This document shows positions 1 through 8,875 of a stretch of 64,000 bases of DNA, piece by piece. The first letter of the stretch is position 1, and every line of letters begins with the position of its first letter. The position numbers were made by a program, and so were the translations under genes. This DNA comes from Mucilaginibacter rubeus (GTDB taxonomy: Bacteria > Bacteroidota > Bacteroidia > Sphingobacteriales > Sphingobacteriaceae). The notes beneath the pieces are model-generated. The model saw only the letters and a program-made list of their open reading frames with translations. It was not told the origin of the DNA and searched no databases. The DNA lies in the NCBI RefSeq assembly GCF_014643835.1, contig NZ_BMKD01000001.1:868001-932000 (forward strand), given 5' to 3'.

Positions 1-2
1 AC

Positions 3-530
3 GTGGGGATTTTTGAACCTAAACCATTTACCGAAATTACCGATGCCGACTGGCTGAAGTTTTTTGAGGTCAATGTACTAAGCGGGGTACGGTTGTCGAA
101 AGCCTATTTTGATAAAATGATCAGTAAAAATTGGGGCCGTATTATTTTTATCTCTAGCGAATCGGCATATCAGATCCCCGAAGAAATGATCCATTATGGC
201 ACAACCAAAACGGCTCAAATTGCAGTTGCACGTGGTTTGGCCGAACTTACTAAAAGCACAGGTGTTACTGTAAATACTGTTTTGCCCGGGCCGACTTTAT
301 CTGAAGGCGTGGGCGATTTCATTGAGGCTTTAGCAAAAGATCAGGGTTTGAGTAATACTGAGGTAGAAAAAGAATTTTTCACTAATGTGCGTGGCACGTC
401 ATTAATAAAACGCTTTATTACTACAGAGGAAATTGCAAACATGGTTACCTATATTGCAAGTCCGCTATCGGCAGCAACTAATGGTGCAACTTTACGTGCT
501 GATGGCGGGGTTATAAAAACAGCATTCTGA
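3..530 (+). CDS. SDR family oxidoreductase, 5'-truncated by window edge
   Basis: C-terminal 175 residues of a classical short-chain dehydrogenase/reductase. Visible are the NVLSG motif (residues 24-28), the catalytic serine region (SSES, 51-54), the YxxxK catalytic pair (Y65, K69), the PG turn after the following strand (95-96) and the C-terminal GATLRADGG segment that closes the cofactor pocket. The N-terminal glycine-rich NAD(P) motif is missing, so the gene begins before the window; the GTG at position 3 is probably internal. The substrate cannot be told from sequence. A strong hairpin terminator follows 20 bases after the stop. Confidence 0.9.
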   Translation: MGIFEPKPFTEITDADWLKFFEVNVLSGVRLSKAYFDKMISKNWGRIIFISSESAYQIPEEMIHYGTTKTAQIAVARGLAELTKSTGVTVNTVLPGPTLSEGVGDFIEALAKDQGLSNTEVEKEFFTNVRGTSLIKRFITTEEIANMVTYIASPLSAATNGATLRADGGVIKTAF

Positions 531-549
531 AATTTAAACGAAAAAGCAC

Positions 550-588
550 AAAAATCCCGGTCAGGCGTAATACCTGGCCGGGATTTTT
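550..588. terminator. bidirectional intrinsic terminator
   Basis: Near-perfect inverted repeat: AAAATCCCGG..CAGG pairs with CCTGGCCGGGATTTT around a 7-base loop, with A- and T-runs on the two sides. It sits between the convergent SDR gene and the small lipoprotein gene, so it can serve both. Confidence 0.85.
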
Positions 589-604
589 TATGCGTTCTAA
601 ATTT

Positions 605-796
605 CTAATGTTTTGTAGTGTCTTTTTTGCTTGTGTCGGTCTTAGCTGTGTCAGTAGCCGCCGGTGCACTTTGACTTGTTGAATCCATTTTTGTACTGTC
701 AGAGCCATCGCCTGCTTTTTTTTCCGAGCTACAGCTGGTAGCAATAGCGCCTATCATTGCCGCGACAAGTGCGAAACTTAAAAATTGCTTTTTCAT
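605..796 (-). CDS. small low-complexity lipoprotein
   Basis: 63-residue protein with a lipoprotein signal: KK n-region, hydrophobic stretch, then ATSC with the putative lipidated cysteine at position 22. The mature part is almost entirely S, T, D, K, A and Q, a flexible hydrophilic linker with no fold. The ATG at 796 is chosen because it starts exactly at the signal peptide; a longer frame from 838 adds a non-signal leader. Such short lipoproteins are common and uncharacterised in Bacteroidota. Function unknown. Confidence 0.7.
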   Translation of the reverse strand: MKKQFLSFALVAAMIGAIATSCSSEKKAGDGSDSTKMDSTSQSAPAATDTAKTDTSKKDTTKH

Positions 797-970
797 AGTT
801 ATTTGCTTTTGATTAATAATCAATTTATGATGAACCATACTATTAACGAAGCTTTAACCGTATTGTTTACCGGTAATTCTGGATTTTATTATCTTTTTAT
901 TTTTAAACATACGCCTGTTTGATTCACATTTGCCACTTATTGTTTAATTTTTTTCTGATCTTTAAGCGCT

Positions 971-1447
971 ATGGTAGTATCCGAAGGATTATTAAAGTGG
1001 GTAATGCGCTTCTACCCTCCTCTCCTTTTCCAGCGTATCTGGGTAGTTAAATTCAGCAAAGGCTATCGCGGTGTTAAGGTAAAAGTCAGGAAGAGTTTTC
1101 TCAATAAAAACTACAATAACTCAATTTTTGGCGGCACGCTTTTCTCGGCCGCAGATCCCTTTTACCCTATCCTGTTTTATCAAATATTTAGCCATAAAGG
1201 TTATAAACTTACGGTTTGGTCAAAATCGGCAACGGTAAAATACGCAAGGCCGGCAGCAACAAATTTATCTTTTGATATCGAGCTATCAGACAGCGATATA
1301 GCCGAAGCAGAGCATGTTTTAAATACAGCCGGGAAATTTATTCGCTCGTTCCCTATTGACATTTACAATAAAGATGGCGAAATATGCGTATCCCTCATGA
1401 TTGAGGTATATATTCGAAACTTAAACTTTACTGATACTACTATATAA
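971..1447 (+). CDS. DUF4442 domain protein (hotdog-fold, thioesterase-like)
   Basis: 158 residues, single domain resembling DUF4442, a hotdog-fold family related to PaaI/YiiD thioesterases. The segment NYNNSIFGGTLFSAADPFY (about residues 48-66) fits the conserved helix-start region of this family. No signal peptide or membrane segment. The next gene, a GNAT acetyltransferase, starts 9 bases after the stop, so the two are probably co-transcribed; in some proteobacterial homologues a GNAT and a DUF4442 domain are fused, which fits this pairing. Substrate unknown. Confidence 0.75.
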   Translation: MVVSEGLLKWVMRFYPPLLFQRIWVVKFSKGYRGVKVKVRKSFLNKNYNNSIFGGTLFSAADPFYPILFYQIFSHKGYKLTVWSKSATVKYARPAATNLSFDIELSDSDIAEAEHVLNTAGKFIRSFPIDIYNKDGEICVSLMIEVYIRNLNFTDTTI

Positions 1448-1456
1448 CTTATACTG

Positions 1457-1912
1457 ATGACTGTAATTATGAATGACGAAGCTTTTGAAAAAAAAGGCTT
1501 CAAAATCTCAACCGATAAAAACCTGCTTAACGTTGATGTTATTTATGATTATCTGAATAATGAATCATACTGGGCAAAAGGCATCCCGCGACAAAAAATG
1601 GCAAAAGCCATCGAAAACTCCATGTGTTTTGGTATTTATCTAAACCATGAACAGGCGGGCTTTGCACGTGTTGTTACCGATAATGCTACGTTTGCTTATA
1701 TCTGCGATGTATTTGTACTGCCTGCTTATCGTGGTAAAAGCCTTTCTAAATGGTTAATCCAAACAATTGTTAAACATCCGGATTTGAAAGGTTTAAGAAG
1801 ATGGTCGTTAGCTACATTGGATGCGCATAACTTGTATAATCAATTTGGTTTTTCGCCACTCTCCCGCCCGGAAAACTGGATGGAGATTTTTACACCATAT
1901 ATTAAGCCCTAA
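1457..1912 (+). CDS. GNAT family N-acetyltransferase
   Basis: 151 residues with the GNAT core: strand FAYICDVFVLPAYRG, followed by the acetyl-CoA pyrophosphate loop (YRGKSLS, about 95-101) and the typical C-terminal LDAHNLYNQFGF segment. This subgroup is usually annotated simply as GNAT acetyltransferase. Two starts are possible (1457 and, four codons later, 1469). It follows the DUF4442 gene by 9 bases and is followed 13 bases later by the AlbA_2 gene. Confidence 0.85.
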   Translation: MTVIMNDEAFEKKGFKISTDKNLLNVDVIYDYLNNESYWAKGIPRQKMAKAIENSMCFGIYLNHEQAGFARVVTDNATFAYICDVFVLPAYRGKSLSKWLIQTIVKHPDLKGLRRWSLATLDAHNLYNQFGFSPLSRPENWMEIFTPYIKP

Positions 1913-1925
1913 TAATCAAAAGGCT

Positions 1926-2558
1926 ATGAACAAAATAAACGTTAAGAAGCTGATTTTTGAAGGTGAAGGGGTTACTGTTGATTTTAAAAAAACGATAACC
2001 AGTTGTGAAAAAATAGCCCGGACAATGGTATCATTTGCTAACAACAAAGGTGGTAAATTACTTATTGGGGTTATTGATGACGGCACAATAAAGGGTGTGA
2101 AATCAGACGACGAAGAAAGGTACATGATAACAAAGGCAGCTCATTTTTTTTCGAGGCCGGCGCTTGAACCTGTTTTTGAAGAGGTATATTTTGATGATAA
2201 ATTGGTACTCGTTGTAGAGATTGCTTCAAGCGAGCTAAAGCCTCATTATGCTCTCGCCGAAGATGGTAAATGGTGGGCTTATGTACGCGTTAAAGATAAA
2301 AGCGTATTGGCCAGTAAAATTGTGCTGGAAGTTTTAAAACGTTCGTCAAATGATCAGGGTGTTTTAATTGAGTATTCTGAAAACGAAAGCACCTTGCTTG
2401 GCCATTTGGAAAAGGCTGGCCGAATCACCATAAAAGAATGCAGCGAGCTGCTTAAAGTTGGGCGCCGTCGTGCTCAGAATGTACTTGTTGACCTGATATT
2501 ATCAGGCCTGATCAAGATCAACACCACCGAAAAGGAAGAATATTATACAGCCTGCTGA
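1926..2558 (+). CDS. AlbA_2 (Schlafen-like) domain protein with C-terminal winged helix
   Basis: 210 residues. The N-terminal ~120 residues match the AlbA_2/divergent AAA-4 domain: VDFKKTITS near the start, FANNKGGKLLIGVIDDG (about 35-51) is the signature loop, followed by a region on ligand recognition in the family. The last ~60 residues (LLGHLEKAGRITIKE... RRRAQNVLVDLILSGLIK) look like a winged helix-turn-helix. Many family members are putative transcriptional regulators, but target and ligand are unknown. The ATG at 1926 is preferred; the open frame extends upstream into the GNAT gene without homology. Confidence 0.8.
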   Translation: MNKINVKKLIFEGEGVTVDFKKTITSCEKIARTMVSFANNKGGKLLIGVIDDGTIKGVKSDDEERYMITKAAHFFSRPALEPVFEEVYFDDKLVLVVEIASSELKPHYALAEDGKWWAYVRVKDKSVLASKIVLEVLKRSSNDQGVLIEYSENESTLLGHLEKAGRITIKECSELLKVGRRRAQNVLVDLILSGLIKINTTEKEEYYTAC

Positions 2559-2610
2559 CTTTTCTGTGTGCCCGAATGGTTACTTTTGCCCTCCTGTTGC
2601 CTGAGTAATT

Positions 2611-3993
2611 ATGAGAGCCCTTTACCAAAAATACAAACCTTATTATCTTGAAAGCCTTAAATTGGCTATACCGGTAATTATATCAAATGTAGGACATACG
2701 CTCGTTCAGATGTCTGATACCATCATTGTGGGGCATTTTGCGGGCACTGTTTCTTTGGCTGCGGTATCAACAGTAAATAGTCTGTTCATGGTTCCGCTGG
2801 TGATTGGTATGGGGATCTCTTATGGTTTAACGCCGCTTATCGCCCAAAATAATGGGCGCAAAAATCACAAAGAATGCGGTCTGTTATTATCCAATAGTTT
2901 ATTCCTGAATATACTGAGCGGAATCATCCTGTTTTGCGGAATTTACTTTGGCACCATGTTGCTTATCAATCATCTTGACCAGTCGCCCGCGGTTGTGAAG
3001 GAAGCAAAGCCATATTTATTTTTGCTTAGCTTGTCCCTAATCCCCTTGCTCATTTTTAACACGTTTAAGCAATTTGCAGAAGGTTTGGGTTTTACTAAAC
3101 AGGCCATGATGATATCGATATGGGGTAACCTTATTAATATTTTGTTTGGGATAATTTTTGTTAAGGGCCTGTTTGGCATCCAACCAATGGGTATCAGAGG
3201 TGTTGGCTACAGTACACTGATTGATCGTTGCTTAATGGCCATCGTTATGGGTATTTATGTTTTCCGCTCAAAAAATTTTAAAACTTATTTAACGGATTTT
3301 GCCATTAAGAATATTGATAGGCTTCGAGGTATTCAGATCATGAAAATTGGTGCACCGGTAGCTATGCAATATACTTTCGAGATCAGCGCATTTGGCGGCG
3401 CTGCATTATTGGTTGGCACCATCGGCGTAGTTGCGCAGGCCGCACACCAGGTAACCATAACCATGGCATCCATGACTTATATGATGGCCAGCGGCATTGG
3501 TGCGGCTGCAGCAATTAAATCGGGTAACTATTTTGGTGTAAGTGATCATCGTAATTTGAGGCTTGCGGCTATATCCAATTATCACATTGTATTGCTGTTC
3601 ATGACGTTTACAGCAGTAGTATTTGCTTTAGGCAGGCATCTTTTACCATGGATTATTACTTCGGATAAAGAAGTAATAACCATTGCATCACAGCTACTTA
3701 TCATTGCAGCATTTTTCCAGCTGTTTGATGGTGCGCAAGTTGTTGGGCTTGGTGTGCTAAGAGGTATGGGCGATGTAAATATCCCAACCGTTATTACTTT
3801 TCTGGCGTATTGGATAATTGGTTTGCCCGTTGGTTACCTGCTTGGTATTAAATTAAACCTTGGGGTTTATGGGGTTTGGTATGGCCTTGTGCTGGGCTTG
3901 GGAACCGCATCGGTACTTTTATTTGTACGGTTTAACCTGTTGAGCAAAAGCCACAAGATAAAGCCGGCAATGCCAATAATAGCAAAGGATTAA
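2611..3993 (+). CDS. MATE family efflux transporter
   Basis: 460 residues with twelve predicted membrane helices in two related halves, as in MATE/NorM Na+ or H+ coupled multidrug exporters. The N-terminal LAIPVIISNVGHTLVQMSDTI region (split here only by description) with the QMSDT motif and the mid-protein GAPVAMQYTFEISAFG repeat of it are typical of the family. Length matches the family (about 450). Its stop codon overlaps the convergent deacylase gene by four bases, so no terminator separates them. Transported substrate unknown. Confidence 0.92.
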   Translation: MRALYQKYKPYYLESLKLAIPVIISNVGHTLVQMSDTIIVGHFAGTVSLAAVSTVNSLFMVPLVIGMGISYGLTPLIAQNNGRKNHKECGLLLSNSLFLNILSGIILFCGIYFGTMLLINHLDQSPAVVKEAKPYLFLLSLSLIPLLIFNTFKQFAEGLGFTKQAMMISIWGNLINILFGIIFVKGLFGIQPMGIRGVGYSTLIDRCLMAIVMGIYVFRSKNFKTYLTDFAIKNIDRLRGIQIMKIGAPVAMQYTFEISAFGGAALLVGTIGVVAQAAHQVTITMASMTYMMASGIGAAAAIKSGNYFGVSDHRNLRLAAISNYHIVLLFMTFTAVVFALGRHLLPWIITSDKEVITIASQLLIIAAFFQLFDGAQVVGLGVLRGMGDVNIPTVITFLAYWIIGLPVGYLLGIKLNLGVYGVWYGLVLGLGTASVLLFVRFNLLSKSHKIKPAMPIIAKD

Positions 3994-4892
3994 AAATAGA
4001 GGTCAATAGCTGCTTTGAAGGTATTACAATGCGCCTCGACAATATCTTTAATTTGTGGTGAATAACCTCCTCCCATACTTACTTGTACCGGCATATCGTA
4101 TTTGATGCATTGTTCAAAAACAAACTGATCGCGGGCTTTGCAGGCTTCTTTGCTTAACGCAAGCTTGCCCAGTTTATCAGTAGCCAAAATATCTACACCT
4201 GATAGATAAAAGATAAAGTCGGGGTTACGTTGCTCAATTAATCGCGGCAGCGTTGTTTTAAGTATGTCGAGAAACTCATCATCACTTACGCCATCCTGTA
4301 AAGGTATATCCAGATCAGATTGCTCCTTTCTGTATGGGAAATTGTTAGCCCCATGCATTGAGAAAGTAAATACCCTGGACTCATTTTCAAAGATTTCAGC
4401 TGTGCCGTTGCCTTGATGTACATCTAAATCAATTATTAAGATAGATGTGGCTAATTTATTGTCCAATAAATAATTAGCTGCAATGGCTTGGTCATTTAAC
4501 AGGCAGAAACCTTCACCCCAGTTACTGCCTGCATGATGTGTACCGCCTGCAACATTGAACGCGACACCATCGTCAAAAGCGTACCGGCAGCCATCAATTG
4601 TGCCTTTTGCTATCCTGATCTCCCGTTCAACCAATTGCGCTGATAAAGGAAAACCCGTGCGGCGTTGTTCCTTCGGTGAAAGCGTGAGGTCTCGAAGCTG
4701 GTGCCAGTAATTTTCATCATGGGTACGGGTAATGATATTTTCTTCCAGCAGCCCCGGCGAAAACAAATTATTCCTGCCTATCACGCCTTCATATAATAAC
4801 TGGCCCGGGATCAGTTCATACTTCAGCATAGGAAAGCGGTGCCCTTCGGGCAGCGGATGGGCATATATCGGATCGTAAGCTATTTTGAGCAT
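3990..4892 (-). CDS. histone-deacetylase-like amidohydrolase
   Basis: 300 residues, arginase/deacetylase fold of the class II/IV HDAC-like bacterial group (acetoin utilisation/AcuC relatives). Catalytic features are complete: GGTHH with the general-base pair H119-H120, zinc ligands D157 and H159 in DLDVHQGNG, D234 in LSGVD, and GGGY near the C-terminus carrying the transition-state tyrosine. Expected activity is zinc-dependent deacylation of acetyl-lysine, polyamines or a small molecule; the actual substrate is unknown. ATG at 4892 chosen; it lies 5 bases after the bestrophin stop. Last gene of a six-gene leftward run. Confidence 0.9.
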   Translation of the reverse strand: MLKIAYDPIYAHPLPEGHRFPMLKYELIPGQLLYEGVIGRNNLFSPGLLEENIITRTHDENYWHQLRDLTLSPKEQRRTGFPLSAQLVEREIRIAKGTIDGCRYAFDDGVAFNVAGGTHHAGSNWGEGFCLLNDQAIAANYLLDNKLATSILIIDLDVHQGNGTAEIFENESRVFTFSMHGANNFPYRKEQSDLDIPLQDGVSDDEFLDILKTTLPRLIEQRNPDFIFYLSGVDILATDKLGKLALSKEACKARDQFVFEQCIKYDMPVQVSMGGGYSPQIKDIVEAHCNTFKAAIDLYF

Positions 4893-4897
4893 ACCTT

Positions 4898-5752
4898 CTA
4901 TCCTATCAACTCTCCAACATGTTTTTGAATATTGTCGCAAATGCTATCCAACGGTAAATCATTAGCATCCCGACCAAAAGGGTCCTCAATTTCTTCAGCT
5001 AATAACTCAATACTCGCAAAAACAAAAAGTACAAAGCAGATTATCGGGATAATAAAATATTTGAGGTCAAAGGCCCAGGTAAAGGGCAGGGTCATGATGT
5101 ACGTAAAGATAAATTTCTTGATAAAAACATTGTACGAAAACGGAATAGGCGTTTTCTTAATTCGTTCACATGCTCCGCAAATATCTGTAAAAGAAGTAAT
5201 TTCAGCTGTTATGCTAAACAATTGCTCCGGGTTGATAGCACCTTCTTTATTTAACCTGTAAATGTTTTTAATCATTTCAGAAGCTACCTGGTTGGGTACA
5301 TGTTTTTGTGCATCAACACTGATGAACGACTGCTCCTCCGGAACATATTCATCCCGTAAATGATCTCTCAAGGCTCTTGCATAACGCGGAATAGCGTAAT
5401 TAAAAAAAGCCAGTTCATTTTCGCCAATCAGATGTTTTAATTTGATGGCAAGGTTGCGGCTGTTATTCACCAGGCTTCCCCAGATCTTACGGCCTTCCCA
5501 CCAGCGGTCATAAGCCGAGTTGATACGGAATGCCAGCAATAAGGAGAATACGAAACCTATTGTTTGATGAATAAAGATTACCTTCTTAAGTATGCTTGTA
5601 TCGGGTAGCTGCCAAAAATCAATCAGGAAATAGGTAACAACACCTGCATATGCACCTACGGCAAGCATAAGTGGAAATAACTCGCGCAGCGTTTCGGCTT
5701 TATTTATTTTAAAAATGAATGAAAACCACTCTTTGGGATTGTAGTAAACCAT
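4898..5752 (-). CDS. bestrophin family (UPF0187) ion channel
   Basis: 284 residues with about four membrane helices and the bestrophin signature NSAYDRWWEGRKIWGSL (about residues 78-94) followed by the N-x-SRNLA helix. Bacterial members form pentameric channels; a Klebsiella homologue is cation-selective, eukaryotic ones conduct anions. Acts in the inner membrane. It lies between kynureninase (14 bases upstream) and the deacylase gene (5 bases downstream), so it is probably co-transcribed with both. Confidence 0.9.
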   Translation of the reverse strand: MVYYNPKEWFSFIFKINKAETLRELFPLMLAVGAYAGVVTYFLIDFWQLPDTSILKKVIFIHQTIGFVFSLLLAFRINSAYDRWWEGRKIWGSLVNNSRNLAIKLKHLIGENELAFFNYAIPRYARALRDHLRDEYVPEEQSFISVDAQKHVPNQVASEMIKNIYRLNKEGAINPEQLFSITAEITSFTDICGACERIKKTPIPFSYNVFIKKFIFTYIMTLPFTWAFDLKYFIIPIICFVLFVFASIELLAEEIEDPFGRDANDLPLDSICDNIQKHVGELIG

Positions 5753-5766
5753 ATATCTCTGAAAAT

Positions 5767-7050
5767 TTAAACAGCTTTTAGTGCATCAGCCATCAATCCG
5801 GCTGCTTTATAAACATCCTCAAATGTATTGTAAAGCGGTACAGGGCTTAGGCGGATCACGTCCGGTTCGCGCCAATCGCCTATAACACCATTTTGTGCAA
5901 GATAGTTGAAAATAGCCCTGGCTTTTCGTTCGCAAACTACTGAAAGCTGGCAGCCGCGGGCAGTCGCGTCAGATGGAGTAATTATCCGATAAACCTCTTC
6001 GCCCTGCTGTTTATTAATGCTTTGAATCAAAAATTCCAAATACCCCGTTAAATAAAGACTTTTTTGCCGGAGGGTATCTAACCCGCCTGCACTGTCAAAA
6101 ATAGCCATAGAGGCTTTAAATAAAGCGAGAAGCGGAATTGGGCTTGTGCTTACCTGCCAGCCGGCTGCCCCAGCCTCGGGGTCGAAGCCCGGAGCCATCA
6201 GAAACTGCTTATCACGACGGTATCCCCACCAGCCGGCAAACCTGTTCAGTTCCTTATCGGTAAAATGTTTTTCATGTACAAAAATGCCGCTTATGCCGCC
6301 CGGTCCGGAGTTCATGTATTTGTACGAACACCAGCAAGCGAAATCGGCTCCCCAATTGTGCAACTGCAAGGGAACGTTCCCCGCAGCATGAGCCAGATCA
6401 AAGCCTGCATAAGCGCCTGCTGCGTGGGCGGCATCTGTAATTGCTTTCATATCAAAAAACTGTCCGGTATAGTAATTGATTCCGCCGAACAGCACTAAGG
6501 CAAGTTCATTTTTGTTTTGATCAATGGTTTGAATGATGTCTTCAGTACGTAATGTGACCTCCCCGTTCCGCGGGAAAATCTCAATTATTGTATCCTTAGG
6601 ATCGAGACCGTGGAATCTCACCTGGCTTTCCATTGCATATTGATCAGAAGGGAAAGCCCCTCCCTCCATGAGAATTTTAAAACGCTTATTATCTGGTTTA
6701 TAAAAACTTACCATCAATAAATGAAGATTTACTGTAAGTGAGTTCATTATGGTAACTTCATTATCCCGCGCGCCTACAACGCCGGCAATTGAGCCGGTAA
6801 TAGATTTATGATAATCAAGCCAGGGATCATCTCCCCGAAACCAACCTTCAACAGCAAGGTTTTTCCAGGTGTTTAATTGATCGGCTAAATATTGTTGCGC
6901 GGAAACCGGTTGCAAGCCAAGCGAGTTACCGCAAAGGTAAACCGCGTCTTCACCATTGTGCTGGGGAATTAAAAAACGACTTCGGAAATTTTTTAATGAA
7001 TCCTGCTCATCCTGCTGCCGGACAAACGCCAGATCGTTTTGATAGTTCAT
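5767..7050 (-). CDS. kynU: kynureninase
   Basis: 427 residues, fold-type I PLP enzyme that hydrolyses kynurenine/3-hydroxykynurenine to (3-hydroxy)anthranilate and alanine. Family marks: LCGNSLGLQP near residue 40, GWFRGDDPWLDYH, DLAHAAGNVPLQLHNW, and CWCSYKYMNSGPGG containing the PLP lysine. Full length. The ATG at 7050 gives the family N-terminus; the frame also reaches a TTG at 7065. No other genes of tryptophan-to-NAD synthesis are in the window. It follows the alkyladenine glycosylase gene by 25 bases. Confidence 0.95.
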   Translation of the reverse strand: MNYQNDLAFVRQQDEQDSLKNFRSRFLIPQHNGEDAVYLCGNSLGLQPVSAQQYLADQLNTWKNLAVEGWFRGDDPWLDYHKSITGSIAGVVGARDNEVTIMNSLTVNLHLLMVSFYKPDNKRFKILMEGGAFPSDQYAMESQVRFHGLDPKDTIIEIFPRNGEVTLRTEDIIQTIDQNKNELALVLFGGINYYTGQFFDMKAITDAAHAAGAYAGFDLAHAAGNVPLQLHNWGADFACWCSYKYMNSGPGGISGIFVHEKHFTDKELNRFAGWWGYRRDKQFLMAPGFDPEAGAAGWQVSTSPIPLLALFKASMAIFDSAGGLDTLRQKSLYLTGYLEFLIQSINKQQGEEVYRIITPSDATARGCQLSVVCERKARAIFNYLAQNGVIGDWREPDVIRLSPVPLYNTFEDVYKAAGLMADALKAV

Positions 7051-7075
7051 TCGCCAATAATACAAAATAGGAAGC

Positions 7076-7678
7076 TTATTTGTTGGGCTTGCTCACGTAA
7101 ATATTGCCTTTTACATAGAAACGATAAGGCAGCAAGGCATCTTCAGCAGCGTAAGCCACTCCTATTCGTGGGCCGGCTTTTATCTGATTATCCGGAAAAT
7201 GAAGGCCTCGGTCTTCAAGCCAGATCGTATCGCCCTGCAAACTAAACGCATTGATATTGCGCGAAATGCCTAACGCCTTGGCTACCGAACCGGGCCCGGC
7301 AGTTATGGTTGGCTTAAGAACCGGCATGTTGCGCCGTATCTGCATTGCTTCAAGCCCATCGGTAGGTTGGATAGCCCGGATAAGAATTGCCTGCGGGTGC
7401 CCTTCACTTGAGGTGACGATATTAAACATTTCATGAATACCATAACACAGGTAAACATAGGCAATGCCTCCCTGCATAAACATGGTTTTAGTACGTGGCG
7501 TAAGGCGGTTACCGAAAGCATGGGAAGCTTTATCTGCCCCCCCATTATAGGCTTCTGTTTCAACTATATAGCCACCTGTAGTTACACCGTCAATACAGGT
7601 AAATAAATACTTGCCTAACAGGTCTTTACTGATACTTACAACATCGTTACCCAGGTAATAACTTTCAGGTATTTTCAT
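7076..7678 (-). CDS. DNA-3-methyladenine glycosylase (AAG/MPG type)
   Basis: 200 residues, single-domain alkyladenine DNA glycosylase that excises 3-methyladenine, hypoxanthine and related lesions. The water-activating glutamate lies in VETEAY (E40), SHAFGNRLTPRTKTMF matches the lesion-pocket segment, and YVYLCYGIHEMFN carries the intercalating tyrosine region. Length is typical of bacterial members. Its ATG overlaps the stop of the upstream hydrolase gene by four bases (ATGA), a sign of translational coupling. Confidence 0.95.
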   Translation of the reverse strand: MKIPESYYLGNDVVSISKDLLGKYLFTCIDGVTTGGYIVETEAYNGGADKASHAFGNRLTPRTKTMFMQGGIAYVYLCYGIHEMFNIVTSSEGHPQAILIRAIQPTDGLEAMQIRRNMPVLKPTITAGPGSVAKALGISRNINAFSLQGDTIWLEDRGLHFPDNQIKAGPRIGVAYAAEDALLPYRFYVKGNIYVSKPNK

Positions 7679-8325
7679 TTTTTCAGGATTCCCTTCAATA
7701 ATTTGTTAATCTCTTTTGCCTTGTCAAAGATCATGATATGTGTACCTCCTTTAACAATGGTGGCGTTTTTTATTCTTTTGTAATCAAACACCAAATCCAT
7801 ATCACCGGTGATGTGATAGAGGTTTGGCGGGATAACTTTGTTCTCCCAGTGCAAAATGGCATACATAGCCCATTTCATAAATACCGGCGATGATCTTTTG
7901 AGCATATCGCTAAATAACCAGGCATCCTCCTGACTCATGTGACCAAACAAAGGTTTGATCATAAAACCCATCAAATTAAATACTTTTCCCGGGACAAGTT
8001 TGTAAACAGGCAGCGCGTGAAAGAGTTTAAAATACCATGGCGCCTCATCACTGGTTTTAATACTGGAAATCAAAATAACCTTTTCGGCAGGGATGAGCTT
8101 CGCCATTTCAACAGCGACAATCCCGCCTAAGGAGTTGCCAATCAGCACTGAGTTTGACTTGATATTGTATTGGTAAATAAGCTTTTGAGCATAACTAACT
8201 AAAGTGTCTTTTGAATTCGGTTCTATCCAGTCTACCGTAATTACCTCATGCTCATCACTGAGGTTAATATTGTTGTATACACGCGTATCAGCACCGAGAC
8301 CGGCAATTAGATAGATCCTGCTCAT
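7675..8325 (-). CDS. alpha/beta hydrolase
   Basis: 216 residues. The nucleophile elbow is GNSLGG (serine about residue 64), an acid candidate is in TGDMD, and a C-terminal GGTHIMIF supplies the histidine, completing the triad in canonical order. A small lid (about 90-140) is present. Substrate is not evident. It overlaps its neighbours on both sides (one base with the methionine sulfoxide reductase stop, four with the glycosylase start), so it is firmly embedded in the six-gene unit. A role as kynurenine formamidase is possible from context but unsupported by motif. Confidence 0.85.
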   Translation of the reverse strand: MSRIYLIAGLGADTRVYNNINLSDEHEVITVDWIEPNSKDTLVSYAQKLIYQYNIKSNSVLIGNSLGGIVAVEMAKLIPAEKVILISSIKTSDEAPWYFKLFHALPVYKLVPGKVFNLMGFMIKPLFGHMSQEDAWLFSDMLKRSSPVFMKWAMYAILHWENKVIPPNLYHITGDMDLVFDYKRIKNATIVKGGTHIMIFDKAKEINKLLKGILKK

Positions 8326-8801
8326 TAAAAATTAATAAGCTTTATTATTTGTTCAAGATATTGCGCATCAGTTTCATTGAACTGATCAAGCAACTCGCTG
8401 TCTACATCAAGTACGGCCGCTACCTTATCGTCTTTAAATACCGGCACCACAATTTCCGAGCGGGAAAGTGAGCTACACGCAATATGCCCGGGAAATGCAT
8501 CAACATCCGGCACAATCAAAGTTTTAGCCTGCTGCCATGCGGCTCCGCAAACACCTTTCCCCAGGCCAATACGGGTACACGCAACCGGCCCTTGAAATGG
8601 GCCTAAAACCAATTCGTTTTCTTTAACCAGGTAAAAACCTACCCAAAACCATTTAAACTGCTCTTTTAAAGCCGCCGCTACGTTTGCGATATTAGCTATA
8701 AGGTCAGGTTCGCCATAAAGTAATGCTTCTATTTGAGGGACAAGCGAGGCGTATTGCTCCGCTTTATCGGTCGATGTATTTATTGTTAGATCTTCTGCCA
8801 T
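8325..8801 (-). CDS. msrC: GAF-domain free methionine-(R)-sulfoxide reductase
   Basis: 158 residues forming one GAF domain. The three cysteines C75, C85 and C109 have spacing 10 and 24, identical to the catalytic set of E. coli fRMsr (C84, C94, C118), within GPVACTRI, KGVCGAAW and HIACSSLSRSEIVVP. Reduces free Met-R-sulfoxide with thioredoxin in the cytosol. ATG at 8801 chosen because it matches the family N-terminus; the frame runs to 8843. First gene of the leftward unit, divergent from the CrtA-like gene, 74 bases away. Confidence 0.93.
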   Translation of the reverse strand: MAEDLTINTSTDKAEQYASLVPQIEALLYGEPDLIANIANVAAALKEQFKWFWVGFYLVKENELVLGPFQGPVACTRIGLGKGVCGAAWQQAKTLIVPDVDAFPGHIACSSLSRSEIVVPVFKDDKVAAVLDVDSELLDQFNETDAQYLEQIIKLINF

Positions 8802-8875
8802 GATGTAAAAGTAAGGATGCCACGTTGAAACTAAATAAGGCAAATATCATATTTAATCTTTTATTTAGCATTTAC

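Noticed and set aside
511-744. A 77-residue frame opposite to the small lipoprotein gene region
   Set aside because: It runs through the terminator hairpin, has no domain or signal, and overlaps the better supported lipoprotein frame.
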